Shown here in pieces: positions 16,601 to 23,661 of a DNA stretch of 39,906 nt. Position 1 is the stretch's first letter. Every line of letters begins with the position of its first letter. Origin of the DNA: Oscillospiraceae bacterium (GTDB lineage: Bacteria > Bacillota > Clostridia > Oscillospirales > Oscillospiraceae); contig JAGBSG010000033.1 of assembly GCA_017632035.1 (NCBI GenBank), positions 1 through 39,906 of the forward strand, read 5' to 3'. The notes beneath the pieces are model-generated. The model saw only the letters and a program-made list of their open reading frames with translations, had not been told where the DNA came from and ran no database searches. A program made the translations under genes and the position numbers.

Positions 16601-18191
16601 CGACGAGGATGGCAAGGATGCCACCCCCATCCATTTGGACTTTGACATCAACAATGGTATGAATGGGTTTGATGTAAATAATCCAAATTTGAAGAACACC
16701 AAGGATAGTGTGTACGGCAATGCCCAATACGGCAATGTGCGGATCGAGAACGGCAAGGTCATTTATACCCCCACATCCATGAACTGGGGCGGCTATGATT
16801 CGTTCTACGTGTTTGGTAACACCTGGAGAAAGACGGTGCTTGCTCAAGATGCCAACCAGAACGGTAACCTGTGGAACAAGGTTACGGTAATCCCAGCCAA
16901 TAACATTTATTACGAGGATTCCTTCATTACCACCGAGTCTACCACCCAAAACAGCATCGAAGGCTTTACGTTTACCGGTGCATGGTCTGTGGTAGGTGAG
17001 GACGGTAACAACACAGAGATACCTGAGCATCTGGAGTCTGCTCCCTACGGCGATGTCCATGGCTGGACAGATTCTCTGGGAGACGATGTGACCTTCACTG
17101 ACGGCAGTGCCCACTTCACCAATACCCCGGGTACGTCCGCGCAGTTTACCTTTACCGGCACCGGCGTGGAGGTCTACACCCGTACCAACGCTGATTCCGG
17201 TATGGTGGTTGCTGTGCTGAACAGCAAGACTGTAGGAGAAGACGGCAAGGAGGTTATCACACTCTACAAGAGTTTGGCCATGGATAATCTGGCCGTATCC
17301 GGTGATTACTACCACATTCCTACGGTTGCCTTTAAGGACCTTCCCTACGGCACATACTCCCTGCAGCTTATCGCAACAGTGGCCACCGGAGACGATTTAG
17401 GTATGCGATACGAATACTATATTGACGGTGTTCGGATCCACAATCCCTTGGGTAACACCACAAACTATTATAGCAGCACCGTGAAAGATGCCTATGAGTT
17501 GGAAAACAATGCGGTTTTCACCGAGGTTCGCGACATCTTGATCGATAAGAACAACAGCATCAATGCCGATCAGCCCAATATCGGCGGCGCGGTATTTATT
17601 GACCAGATCAAAGAAGGTCAAGGGGATGCCGGTGATCAGGCCGGTGTGGGTGTGTCCACCTATGTGATCGGCACCTTTGAAGCTTACGGTCCTAAGAATG
17701 AGGTCTACCTCCGCGCAGGTCAGGCAATCGTGCTGAAGGTAGCGGAGGGCAATACCTACTACATGGGCCTGAAAAGTCTGACCGGTGGTGCTGTGACTGC
17801 CAATGTCAGCGGCATCGATCAAACCCTAAGTCCTACTGCCATTACGATCACACACTCCACGGATATGTATTACCGTATCAATCCTGTGGATGGCTACATT
17901 GTGATCCAAAATGGCAACACAGATGGAGCAATTTTGTCTGTTACAAACCTTCGCACAACCAATATGCGAGAGCCTGTGGCTAACGGAGGTATCATACCCG
18001 TAGCACCGCAAATGGCTGTTATGATGATGCGCAGCTTCTCTGCACGACTGCTGGAACAAGAAAACGATCCCAACCCCGATGGACCTGCAGAAGAAACACC
18101 AAAGTCCCCTGTGCAGATACACACAGAAGAAACACTGGCTTTTGCAGGCACATTGTTCTTATCCGTTCGCCAGTGGCTGGATGAGAACTGA
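10662..18191 (+). CDS. Giant secreted VWA-domain protein with InlB-like B-repeats
   Basis: The product is 2509 residues with a signal peptide (1-27: MKRR, a hydrophobic core, FAA). Listeria-Bacteroides/InlB B-repeat-like modules occur at about 188-270, 367-447, 723-797 and 1062-1155 (each ending in patterns such as FNGW or TAQWK). A MucBP-like module lies at about 1158-1240. A von Willebrand A domain runs from about 1284 to 1665, with MIDAS residues DQSGS (D1292-S1296) and FTDG (D1591), and carries a long insertion. A carbohydrate-binding-like beta domain follows at about 2147-2263. Such proteins bind host or cell-surface ligands through a metal ion. No LPxTG, membrane helix or S-layer motif is seen at the C-terminus, so anchoring is unclear. 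ATG 10662 fits AAAGGAG better than ATG 10653. Confidence 0.8.
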   Translation: MKRRVLCIFLAVVLLMSIFPINIFAAHDSTGKPLDLTGDVYLALYVGGSNFPGEPAEHAVSGYLNLNASFGSSGFGKFAESAQNILEPSILKDVVQGTSGVWGVFSTTGGSRYLLPSSGIVDGTAGDVNKPHNEETEKKIIQTAINNGSFRLGSGESIDDYTIVWYVIKYQRSDSAWHIDGLITKKSTFSVNYYGNGNTSGGAPTGESGLKSGDVHTVLGNTGGLRKIVGKDTYIFNGWNTSSDGTGTHYDAGDKITIENTNVTLYAEWYLQNKYTATVVTKLDGAETNVEDILGVGISLHLEFQSDGYGTGEYIPLSKTTAGTYTTTVTENGAYYIWRQDATGEYQKVEGYQITIYNQNGRAELQYYSVSYDTNAGPDTVTWEGQPAPIITNYPVTTPVTDKGGTPVREGYTFLYWLDQDNNRIYPGQTITSSLTEKTVLTAQWKENIDVTVEIIIDHNGGDGFNNAENRHEALLQFLRVENGINLPLDQIQLDKSHTSFSYDEVNHKTTYTLTFQNLPQAIYNLSTQKPLYDVTVTHTGEADQDQHVRVEFKYAPENFDLTFDVVVNWDDEAEKKLLPVAVNVKVLYWGYNNAGELGWHTITQQAGNGAPTTVYIDPETGTGTGFYPVWKYWDNETVQDNYAYEYRIEVTSFVMPDGQVIPASGDLNTYIPNGSGLYEATISVENGGRKPIQPQSHKLPGAYYDGADQNGIPTATIDIWPYSVYFYAADAGKLENKQQLVLNNQYRYPDLNQYVPVPNNSNYIFIGWYDRNGNPMQNLAGAYLTDDVHYYAKYSQPISVQGTITVAGTYLQNGETVTIKEVDRANKVMVVLQKNINGQYMDVASYEANITYESLGADGRGDYNFTDIVQDGAEYRIIVLGRNYEASFDNESDAGISYSPDENIAVLGGDYIATVYAYLEHAPESYEQKMEVDASQISQAYRPTSALAEILYRDLGDIHPYGVISQHTVDPYGVKIDLSTKGFGNGTEYVWQYHTDGTLYEYQMNLTKLYGNVTGVFTPDGTVYNSDTAPFIIEYDPAARYSAANGGQSHTLKATLIPKEYEIIFDMGLGENETVQGMDAYLTDGIDGTDYYSYLHTWSYEDSITAFPYREGYVFVRWESSSDAVKVLEQDGGSIVVAEGLASDVTLTAVWRKLEGTTYTVRHLELNTEKPLRGAEVGENLAIGSQISATEWVQNIQGYNYAGAKIGNKMYSLTEHAVLTITEDPTKNVLTLYYVKDGYTDQVESNLNLDKTVILTNNGTYTINLETYTMDNPVTTMILQNTPLDIVLVLDQSGSIVQNGYLDELQAAVDNFVELIADHGRHNEVDHRIAIVGYASNATAGATDSDTKEYPLAGGSLNEWVNTGVFDSNGDFHPYPVTGFAYQEYTGAVDPEKEIYYTRSEAHNDAFLLLSYHEEYRHLITEAEAREAVLNGTKVYGYVYDQYDIGGFVELTRNASGLWLYGDKQLYSAKEFFTYHTDVWTHRHGLEAREIHAYGTGSNYRTVDGHSTLFTRQQTEGNEAYKLNIYEDALMPVSVGANGSGGTNPNLLKATQRLGSNGGTYVQYGMEMANKIFEANDADGRVRIVVTFTDGQPGNSGFDKNVANAAINEAYITKHTHKAHVFTVGLYSSNGVDSLSDIAVYMNAMSSNYPNAKQMDDIYSEGGYTAAKDGSKLNDGDTYYALYRGSYYLLKYGKYSNWLSSQAWYYTRNGNNTVVSRESAPVVKNGKISGTSIYTYQPGGYAETPNTGYYSTTESEQKLKEYFANIMTEITTNITTEVVLHGDTILRDIMGQGLVLTPNTVITAYKVAGHYNAATGQIEWSATKEKVADLVLKNFAGPEVSSEETTDVTFTNEDGTVTTREDVPYITVFNYSPNVNKTDADKPHAVDITGYDFENNYIKDGHDGYKMVIEITSVEARDDVQWGRSTATNHERSGLWLPADESGSRQLLMAFNQPTTIFVERAYVLDYGKEFVLSDWYFDDEDGKDATPIHLDFDINNGMNGFDVNNPNLKNTKDSVYGNAQYGNVRIENGKVIYTPTSMNWGGYDSFYVFGNTWRKTVLAQDANQNGNLWNKVTVIPANNIYYEDSFITTESTTQNSIEGFTFTGAWSVVGEDGNNTEIPEHLESAPYGDVHGWTDSLGDDVTFTDGSAHFTNTPGTSAQFTFTGTGVEVYTRTNADSGMVVAVLNSKTVGEDGKEVITLYKSLAMDNLAVSGDYYHIPTVAFKDLPYGTYSLQLIATVATGDDLGMRYEYYIDGVRIHNPLGNTTNYYSSTVKDAYELENNAVFTEVRDILIDKNNSINADQPNIGGAVFIDQIKEGQGDAGDQAGVGVSTYVIGTFEAYGPKNEVYLRAGQAIVLKVAEGNTYYMGLKSLTGGAVTANVSGIDQTLSPTAITITHSTDMYYRINPVDGYIVIQNGNTDGAILSVTNLRTTNMREPVANGGIIPVAPQMAVMMMRSFSARLLEQENDPNPDGPAEETPKSPVQIHTEETLAFAGTLFLSVRQWLDEN

Positions 18192-18203
18192 GGAGGCGAG
18201 AAT

Positions 18204-18455
18204 ATGAAAGCAAACTATACAAAACCCCTTCTGGCAGTGGAAGTATTCTCCCTCGCTCAGTCAACTGCCCGGGATTGCGCAGATAACATCCCCAAGGATC
18301 AGCTTAACTTTAATGATCCCGGTAAGTGTGTATGGGATCTTGGCGGTGGTATGACCGTGTTTATTGCCGGATCAAACTGTATCATCGACGGATCTAATAT
18401 GGGGATGGGCTGCTATAACAACCCCAGCGAGGGAAATTATATTTTCCGATCCTAA
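18204..18455 (+). CDS. Four-Cys small peptide, candidate RiPP precursor
   Basis: This 83-residue peptide starts 12 bp after the adhesin gene behind a very strong GAGGAGG site. The N-terminal part (about 1-24: KPLLAVEVFSLAQSTA) looks like a leader. The rest is rich in Gly, Asn and Asp with Cys at 25, 42, 59 and 70 and ends NYIFRS. Similar short proteins beginning Y-x-KPxLxVExFxLxQS occur in gut Clostridia next to radical SAM and HPr-kinase-like genes (recalled, not searched). The genes after it encode a kinase-like ATPase, a radical SAM/SPASM enzyme and a PqqD-like carrier. It is therefore the likely substrate, with thioether or other Cys-based links as the natural guess. It has no classical signal peptide. 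Confidence 0.65.
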   Translation: MKANYTKPLLAVEVFSLAQSTARDCADNIPKDQLNFNDPGKCVWDLGGGMTVFIAGSNCIIDGSNMGMGCYNNPSEGNYIFRS

Positions 18456-18469
18456 TACAACACACTTCA

Positions 18470-18497
18470 CCCCCGCAGACCAATTGGTCTGCGGGGG
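18470..18497 (+). terminator. Perfect 28-bp palindrome between precursor and maturation genes
   Basis: CCCCCGCAGACCAA is followed directly by its exact inverse complement. No T-run follows. It probably protects or partly terminates the precursor mRNA, so that peptide is made in excess over the enzymes. Confidence 0.7.
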
Positions 18498-18550
18498 CGT
18501 AAGGAAAGCTTCTGAAGAATTACTATTTTACACTTGCAGGGTTGCGCACC

Positions 18551-19360
18551 GTGTTGTGTGTGCCTTTTGAGATTAGCATTTCGAAAAGCATGCAACCCTT
18601 TTTATGCGCAAGCCACCAAGAAACAGATTGCACTATTATGTTGCGCCCATGCACACATCTGCCCTCGTTCTCCAATGATGGCGTTTGGCGTGGGCTGGAA
18701 TATTACGATTGCCACCAGGGCAATCTTCGAACTTTTCACTGCAACGCTCCCCGGGCGGCAGCTTTTGCAGTAACAGAGCATTTTGAAAACGGAAATATTG
18801 AGATTCGTGTATTGCCTGACTATCTTTCTTATTTTACAGGTACTGCCGGGATCTTCAATCGTATTGGTATGGAAACACTGCTGCTGCAGCATCAAGGTTT
18901 GCTGTTGCATGCTTCACTTATAAATTATAAAGGCAAGGCCATTGCTTTTGCCGGTCCTTCCGGGATCGGCAAATCGACACAAGCCGATATTTGGCATACA
19001 TTTCTGGGCGCGGACATCATAAATGGTGACCGGGCCGCACTGAGAAAAGAGCGCGATCACTGGTATGCTTACGGCTGCCCCTATGCCGGAACCTCTGGGA
19101 TCTACAAAAACGATCGTGAGCCGCTGGCAGCCATTATTGTGTTGGGACAAGCCGAGGGAAACCGTCTTTGCCAGCTGACTGCAGGCGAGGCTTTCCGATA
19201 TCTCTATCCGGAGTTTTCTGTACATCACTGGCAGAAGGATTTTGTGGCAAAGGCCACAGATCTTTGCCTGCAGCTATTAGCGGAAACGCCAATATACTTG
19301 CTGGAGTGCCGCCCTGACGAAAGCGCCGCTACGCTTGTAAAGAAAGGACTCAGCTTATGA
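18551..19360 (+). CDS. HPr kinase-like P-loop protein of the peptide cassette
   Basis: This protein of about 269 residues has a variable N-terminal half. It then carries an HPrK/PckA-type core: LLLHASLI, Walker A GPSGIGKST (135-143), an acidic INGDRAAL segment and YGCPYAGTSGIY, with a helical tail. It resembles ScmC-type proteins of the SynChlorMet cassette and the kinase of paeninodin-type lasso clusters, where such enzymes act on peptides. It lacks the rest of true HPr kinase. The start is uncertain: no ATG fits, GTG 18551 has GCAGGG nine bases upstream, and TTG 18542 is the alternative. Its TGA overlaps the radical SAM start (ATGA). Confidence 0.7.
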   Translation: MLCVPFEISISKSMQPFLCASHQETDCTIMLRPCTHLPSFSNDGVWRGLEYYDCHQGNLRTFHCNAPRAAAFAVTEHFENGNIEIRVLPDYLSYFTGTAGIFNRIGMETLLLQHQGLLLHASLINYKGKAIAFAGPSGIGKSTQADIWHTFLGADIINGDRAALRKERDHWYAYGCPYAGTSGIYKNDREPLAAIIVLGQAEGNRLCQLTAGEAFRYLYPEFSVHHWQKDFVAKATDLCLQLLAETPIYLLECRPDESAATLVKKGLSL

Positions 19361-20466
19361 ATACCCTTCCTGTAGCACCTGCCGCAACTGAATATTTGTA
19401 CCGGAAGGCATCTGCCGCGGGATTTCCCTTGAGCGGAACATTTGAACTGACACCGGTTTGCAATATGGATTGCAAAATGTGTTATGTGCGGATGTCCCGA
19501 TCTGCGCAGGAGGCCATTGCGCCTTTAAAAGGCGCTTCGCAATGGTTGGCACTGGCGCAGGAAGCTAAGGATGCAGGTATGCTGTATCTGCTGATCACCG
19601 GTGGCGAACCCTTTTTGCATCCCCAATTTCAGGAGATTTTAGAAGGCCTGCACAAAATGGGCTTTTTGATCACGATAAATTCCAATGGCACAATGATCGA
19701 TGAATCCGTGATTGCCTGGCTGAAAAATTGTCCCCCTGTGCGAATCAACATCAGTTTATATGGCGCGTCCAATGAAACCTATGCCAATCTGTGTGGCAAT
19801 CCTATGGGATTTACCCAAACCGTCAATGCCATTCGTCTGTTGCAGCAAGCCGGGATCTCTGTGAAGCTGAACTGCAGCCTGACACCGTACAATGCGAAGG
19901 ATTTGCCCGAGATGGCAGCGTTTTCCAAACAAAACAATTTGATATTGCAGGTGGCAACCTATATGTTCCCACCAGTTCGCAAGGATGGGAGATTGACCGG
20001 AACAAATGACCGTTTCTCCCCTGAGGATGCGGCATATTACATGGCTTATGCGGATTATTTAACCTTGGGAAAGGAACGTTTTTTGGCGCATGAGGGACAG
20101 CTTCCGGAACTGCTTGAGCCGGAAGGAAATTGTGAAGGCGACGGCGTTCGTTGCCGCGCAGGAAAGTGCAGCTTCTGGATCACCTGGCAGGGGAAAATGA
20201 TGCCCTGCGGCATGTTCCCGGAGGGAAATGTTCCCAATGTATTTGAGATGCCTTTTTTGAACGCCTGGCAGGAAGTAAAAGAAAGCGTTTGCAAGATTCA
20301 CTTGCCGACGCAATGTGCGGCATGCAATGTAAAAGATAGCTGCCGTGCCTGCGCGGCTATGGTAGTTACGGAAAGTGGCTGTTTCGATAAAGTTCCTAAA
20401 TACCGCTGCGATATGATGCGCGCATGTAAGGCACAGTGGAAACGGGTAAAGGAGGAAATGCTGTGA
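19357..20466 (+). CDS. Radical SAM/SPASM peptide-modifying enzyme
   Basis: This 369-residue enzyme has the radical SAM cluster motif CNMDCKMC (C35, C39, C42) and GGEP (82-85) for S-adenosylmethionine binding. Its C-terminal SPASM-type region is rich in Cys (259, 266, 271, 284, 312, 320, 323, 329, 332, 342, 351, 357), enough for two auxiliary iron-sulfur clusters. Such enzymes make thioether, carbon-carbon or similar links in ribosomal peptides. The neighbouring four-Cys peptide and PqqD-like protein fit this role. It starts inside the stop of the HPrK-like gene, and its own stop overlaps the GTG of the next gene, so the genes are translationally coupled. The reaction cannot be told from sequence. 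Confidence 0.85.
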   Translation: MNTLPVAPAATEYLYRKASAAGFPLSGTFELTPVCNMDCKMCYVRMSRSAQEAIAPLKGASQWLALAQEAKDAGMLYLLITGGEPFLHPQFQEILEGLHKMGFLITINSNGTMIDESVIAWLKNCPPVRINISLYGASNETYANLCGNPMGFTQTVNAIRLLQQAGISVKLNCSLTPYNAKDLPEMAAFSKQNNLILQVATYMFPPVRKDGRLTGTNDRFSPEDAAYYMAYADYLTLGKERFLAHEGQLPELLEPEGNCEGDGVRCRAGKCSFWITWQGKMMPCGMFPEGNVPNVFEMPFLNAWQEVKESVCKIHLPTQCAACNVKDSCRACAAMVVTESGCFDKVPKYRCDMMRACKAQWKRVKEEML

Positions 20467-21341
20467 ACGAGAAAAACCGTCTTAAAATACTGGTCGGTGT
20501 ACTTTGCGTTGTTCTTTTGATTTTAGCAGCCGTGGTTGCACTGATGCTTGACAGTCGGTCGCCAGATCCTATTTTCGGCATATTTCAAACAGAACCCACC
20601 ACATCTACCGAAGACACACAGGATCCTACAGATTCAACCGGTGGACCTTCCCAGGGAACGGAAACCCCCGACCCCACCGAAGAGCAGCTTCCACCTCCGG
20701 AAGAACAGCCTCCCGCTGTGGTGATTCCCCCGGAAAAAGATCCGCAAACCGGTGAAGAGCGTGGCATTTCCTTCCCTTGCCAAATCCCCGGATATGATTT
20801 GACCATTGAAAAGATGGCACCCTATAACGGTATGTTTGTAGAAGACGGCTCCAACGCAAACATCGAAAACGTGGCCATGCTGCTGGTAAAAAATAATGGT
20901 GATTTCCCCGTGGAGTACACTCAGATCCGTGTTGTGTGCGGTCAGGAAGAGTTGCTCTTTGATATTTCCGCATTACCGGCAGGTGAGAAACTTGTGGTTC
21001 AAGAAAAGACCGGAAAGACCATCTTAGCAAGTGACGCAACTTCCGCATCCGCTTTGGTCGTTCAAGGGGCAGATATGGAAATGTCGGAAAGCAAGGTTCA
21101 GGTGATTGATAATGGTGATAACACCCTAACTGTCAAGAATTTAACAAACGAAACCATTTCCACCGTCCGTGTTTTTTATAAGTACTATATGGAAAATGAA
21201 CAGCTGTTTGTTGGGGGAATTGCTTTTACCGTTCGGATCTCAAGGCTGGGCGCCGGAGCAAGCGTAACGGTCCAACCTTCCCATTATACCAGTCAGACCA
21301 GCCGTGTGGTGATGGTGCTGACCTATGATTCTGAGGTGTAA
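20463..21341 (+). CDS. Membrane-anchored extracytoplasmic protein with Pro/Thr/Glu linker
   Basis: The product has 292 residues from a GTG start that overlaps the radical SAM stop (GTGA) and has AAAGGAGG seven bases upstream. One membrane helix (about 7-29) is followed by a low-complexity Pro, Thr, Glu, Asp linker (about 38-95). Two beta-rich segments follow (about 100-185 and 190-290), likely Ig or FxLYD-like sandwiches outside the cell. I recognise no family. Placed between radical SAM and PqqD genes, it may present, anchor or receive the modified peptide at the membrane. That role is inference. Confidence 0.6.
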   Translation: MNEKNRLKILVGVLCVVLLILAAVVALMLDSRSPDPIFGIFQTEPTTSTEDTQDPTDSTGGPSQGTETPDPTEEQLPPPEEQPPAVVIPPEKDPQTGEERGISFPCQIPGYDLTIEKMAPYNGMFVEDGSNANIENVAMLLVKNNGDFPVEYTQIRVVCGQEELLFDISALPAGEKLVVQEKTGKTILASDATSASALVVQGADMEMSESKVQVIDNGDNTLTVKNLTNETISTVRVFYKYYMENEQLFVGGIAFTVRISRLGAGASVTVQPSHYTSQTSRVVMVLTYDSEV

Positions 21342-21342
21342 T

Positions 21343-21609
21343 ATGAAATTACAGGGAGAATTTGTAGTGCGGCAGGTTATGGATAACATCGTAGCGATTC
21401 CCGTGGGACAGACCGCCTTAGGGCTGAACGCGATGATCCTGCTTAACGATGTCAGTAAAATCATTTGGGATTGCCTGGAGCAGGGGACAAATCTTGAAAG
21501 CATGGTAAAAGCCGTTACAGACGCGTTTAATGTCTCTACCGACGAGGCGCAAACGGATATACTGGAATTTTGCGACAAATTGCGTAAGCTGCAGTTATTG
21601 GATGAATGA
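21343..21609 (+). CDS. PqqD-like peptide carrier (RiPP recognition element)
   Basis: This 88-residue protein has the PqqD fold pattern: an N-terminal beta part (GEFVVRQVMDNIVAIPVG), then LNDVSKIIWDCLEQG and a three-helix bundle ending in KLRKLQLLDE. PqqD-type domains bind the leader of a precursor peptide and hand it to the radical SAM enzyme. Start ATG 21343 follows GAGGTG closely and lies one base after the previous stop. Its TGA overlaps the ATG of the following gene. It is the strongest sign that this is a ribosomal-peptide maturation cassette. Confidence 0.8.
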   Translation: MKLQGEFVVRQVMDNIVAIPVGQTALGLNAMILLNDVSKIIWDCLEQGTNLESMVKAVTDAFNVSTDEAQTDILEFCDKLRKLQLLDE

Positions 21610-22928
21610 TTATGGAAGATAAAAAGAATACCTCACAATTCAATACCCAGGAAGATGCATTGGAGATCGATTTGTCTGTGCTTTTTCGAGATCTTCTTCG
21701 CAGCTTTGGAAAACTGTGGTGGCTGACGATCTTACTGGCGGCAGTCGTAGCTATGGGCGCTCTGCTGTATGGCATAAAATCCTATCAGCCTATGTATAAA
21801 GCAGAGACAACCTTTACTGTAGAGACATATAACCCAACCCAAAGCGGATATACGTTTTTCTATGATAACCGCACAGCGGCGCAGATGGCATTGACTTTCC
21901 CGTATTTATTGGACAGCGACCTGCTGCTGGAACGGGTAAAGGTGGATTTGGGCGTAGAGTATTTGAATGGGACTCCCAGTGCAAAGGTAATTGATAATTC
22001 CAATTTATTCACGCTGTCCGTTACCAGCCGGGACCCGCAAGCTGCCTACGATATTTTACAGGCGCTGATCAAGAATTATCCTGCGGTGGCAGAGTATGTC
22101 ATTGGCAAAACGCAGCTGAATATGATCGACTACCCGGAATTTCCGTCCATGCCCTACAACAGCACGCAACATATGAAGTATACCGCAGTAGGATGCCTGA
22201 TCGGTTTCGTTTTGGGAATGGGTATTGTGCTGCTACATGCCCTTATGCGCAATACAGTCCGCAAAGAAACAGATATTATCGAAAAGCTGCAATCTGGTTG
22301 CCTTGGCTCCATTCCGCTGGTAGTGCCAAAAGGAAACCGCAACGCAATTGACTTGTCCATTCATAACAGCAAGATAGGAACACCCTTTAAGGAAAGCTTC
22401 CGTGGACTTGCGCTGCAAACGGTAAGAATGATGGAAGACCGAAAGATCTTGCTGATTACTGCGACGATGCCTGAGGAAGGCACCTCTACAGTAGCAAAAA
22501 ATCTTGCCGATGCGCTGACAGAGCAAGGGAAAGCGGTCGTTCTGCTGGATGGCAACGCCCGGATATCGGAGCAACTCCGCCAAGCGCAAAAGGAAGCGGA
22601 CTATGTTCTGATCGATGCGCCGGCTTGTCAGTCACTGGCCAGAGTGACCCCGTTGGCGGAACAGGCAGAGGCTATTTTATATGTGATCCGGCAAGATTAC
22701 AGCAAACTGCCACGGGTTATGAACTGCTTTGAAGACTTGGATCAATTTGATGCCAAACTGATCGGCTGCGTTCTGACCGGCGTTCGCTCCGGCATCACCG
22801 GCTACGGCTATGGTTATGGCTATGGCTATGGCTACGGAAAGGGTTATCATTACGGTCGATACGGCAGCTATGGCTATGGAGATAAAAAGGGCGGCAAATA
22901 TGCTGCCGAAAAAGAAGGAAAACAATGA
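21606..22928 (+). CDS. Wzz/BY-kinase-like protein with broken Walker A and Tyr-rich tail
   Basis: This 440-residue protein has a Wzz-type chain-length domain between two membrane helices (about 37-58 and 195-215). A cytoplasmic BY-kinase-like domain follows. Its Walker A reads MPEEGTSTVAKN, with Thr293 where the catalytic Lys belongs. The Walker A' region is LLDGNAR instead of LLDxDxR, and about 60 residues after it are missing. The C-terminus carries 12 tyrosines in GY repeats, the usual autophosphorylation cluster. It is thus a probable pseudokinase that keeps the phosphorylation tail. The start overlaps the PqqD-like stop (ATGA); ATG 21612 is an alternative. CpsB follows with a further ATGA overlap. 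Confidence 0.75.
   Translation: MIMEDKKNTSQFNTQEDALEIDLSVLFRDLLRSFGKLWWLTILLAAVVAMGALLYGIKSYQPMYKAETTFTVETYNPTQSGYTFFYDNRTAAQMALTFPYLLDSDLLLERVKVDLGVEYLNGTPSAKVIDNSNLFTLSVTSRDPQAAYDILQALIKNYPAVAEYVIGKTQLNMIDYPEFPSMPYNSTQHMKYTAVGCLIGFVLGMGIVLLHALMRNTVRKETDIIEKLQSGCLGSIPLVVPKGNRNAIDLSIHNSKIGTPFKESFRGLALQTVRMMEDRKILLITATMPEEGTSTVAKNLADALTEQGKAVVLLDGNARISEQLRQAQKEADYVLIDAPACQSLARVTPLAEQAEAILYVIRQDYSKLPRVMNCFEDLDQFDAKLIGCVLTGVRSGITGYGYGYGYGYGYGKGYHYGRYGSYGYGDKKGGKYAAEKEGKQ
22800..22835 (+). repeat. Hexanucleotide repeat coding for Gly-Tyr pairs
   Basis: Six in-frame copies of GGYTAY lie in the Tyr-rich tail. Copy-number change by slippage would add or remove Gly-Tyr pairs without a frameshift. 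Confidence 0.8.
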
Positions 22929-23647
22929 AACTATGTGACCTGCATACCCATTTGTTACCCGGTGTGGATGATGGCGCCACCAGCATGGAATATGCACTGC
23001 AAATGCTCCGAAATGCGGCAGCCAGCGATGTGGCGCTGCTGGCGGTAACGCCCCACTGCAACAGACCCTGCGAAAAGCGCAACTATCTGGATGGCAGCCT
23101 TCGGGAGCGCTTTTTGCAGCTGCAGCAGGCGGCAAAGGATATTCCGGTAGATTTGGTTTTGGGCGGGGAGGTCCTGGTGGACGAGCAGCTACCCCAACTG
23201 CTGCGTCAGAAAAAGATACCTACGATCAACGGCAGCCGCTATTTACTTACAGAATTTCCTGTAGATGCAACGCCTGGGTTTTTCCAGGATATGCTGCAGA
23301 GCACACTGGAACTAGGGTATATCCCCTTGATCGCACATCCTGAGCGGTATCTCTCGGTATGCCAAATGCCGCAAATCGTTGTGCCCTGGCTGGATATGGG
23401 CTGCCATTTACAGCTGACCGGCGGTAGCATCATGGGAGAATACGGAAAGACCGTCCAGCGCACCGCTGTATATTTGTTGCAACAGGATTTTGTGGCCTGC
23501 GTTGCCAGCGATGCCCACGGACTTCATCATCGAAGCAATTTCCTGATGGATGTTTATGACCATTTGAGCCTGCGGTATTCGAAACAGTATGCCCAGTGCC
23601 TGATGTATGAAACCCCCATGGGTATATGCTGCGATAATGATATATAG
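22925..23647 (+). CDS. CpsB/YwqE-type PHP tyrosine-protein phosphatase
   Basis: This 240-residue PHP-family phosphatase keeps the metal ligands and signature segments: DLHTHLLPGVDDG (H7, H9, D16), H44, GGE (E82), E110, AHPERY (H138) and SDAHG (D196, H198). Such manganese-dependent enzymes remove phosphate from the tyrosine tails of BY-kinases and so control capsule or exopolysaccharide assembly. All key residues are present and the length is normal (about 240-255). It is coupled by ATGA to the pseudokinase with the tyrosine tail, its likely substrate. Confidence 0.85.
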   Translation: MKLCDLHTHLLPGVDDGATSMEYALQMLRNAAASDVALLAVTPHCNRPCEKRNYLDGSLRERFLQLQQAAKDIPVDLVLGGEVLVDEQLPQLLRQKKIPTINGSRYLLTEFPVDATPGFFQDMLQSTLELGYIPLIAHPERYLSVCQMPQIVVPWLDMGCHLQLTGGSIMGEYGKTVQRTAVYLLQQDFVACVASDAHGLHHRSNFLMDVYDHLSLRYSKQYAQCLMYETPMGICCDNDI

Positions 23648-23661
23648 AGAAGAGGTGTGAT

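Noticed and set aside
16158..17315. 385-codon antisense ORF inside the adhesin gene
   Set aside because: The adhesin frame has signal peptide and recognised domains; the antisense frame has none and arises from codon bias.
18204..18455. Lasso peptide or lanthipeptide cluster
   Set aside because: No lasso cyclase, B protease or LanM/LanB/LanC gene is present; the enzymes fit a radical SAM pathway.
22800..22870. CRISPR or minisatellite array
   Set aside because: The repeat unit is six bases, in frame and coding for Gly-Tyr; there are no spacers.
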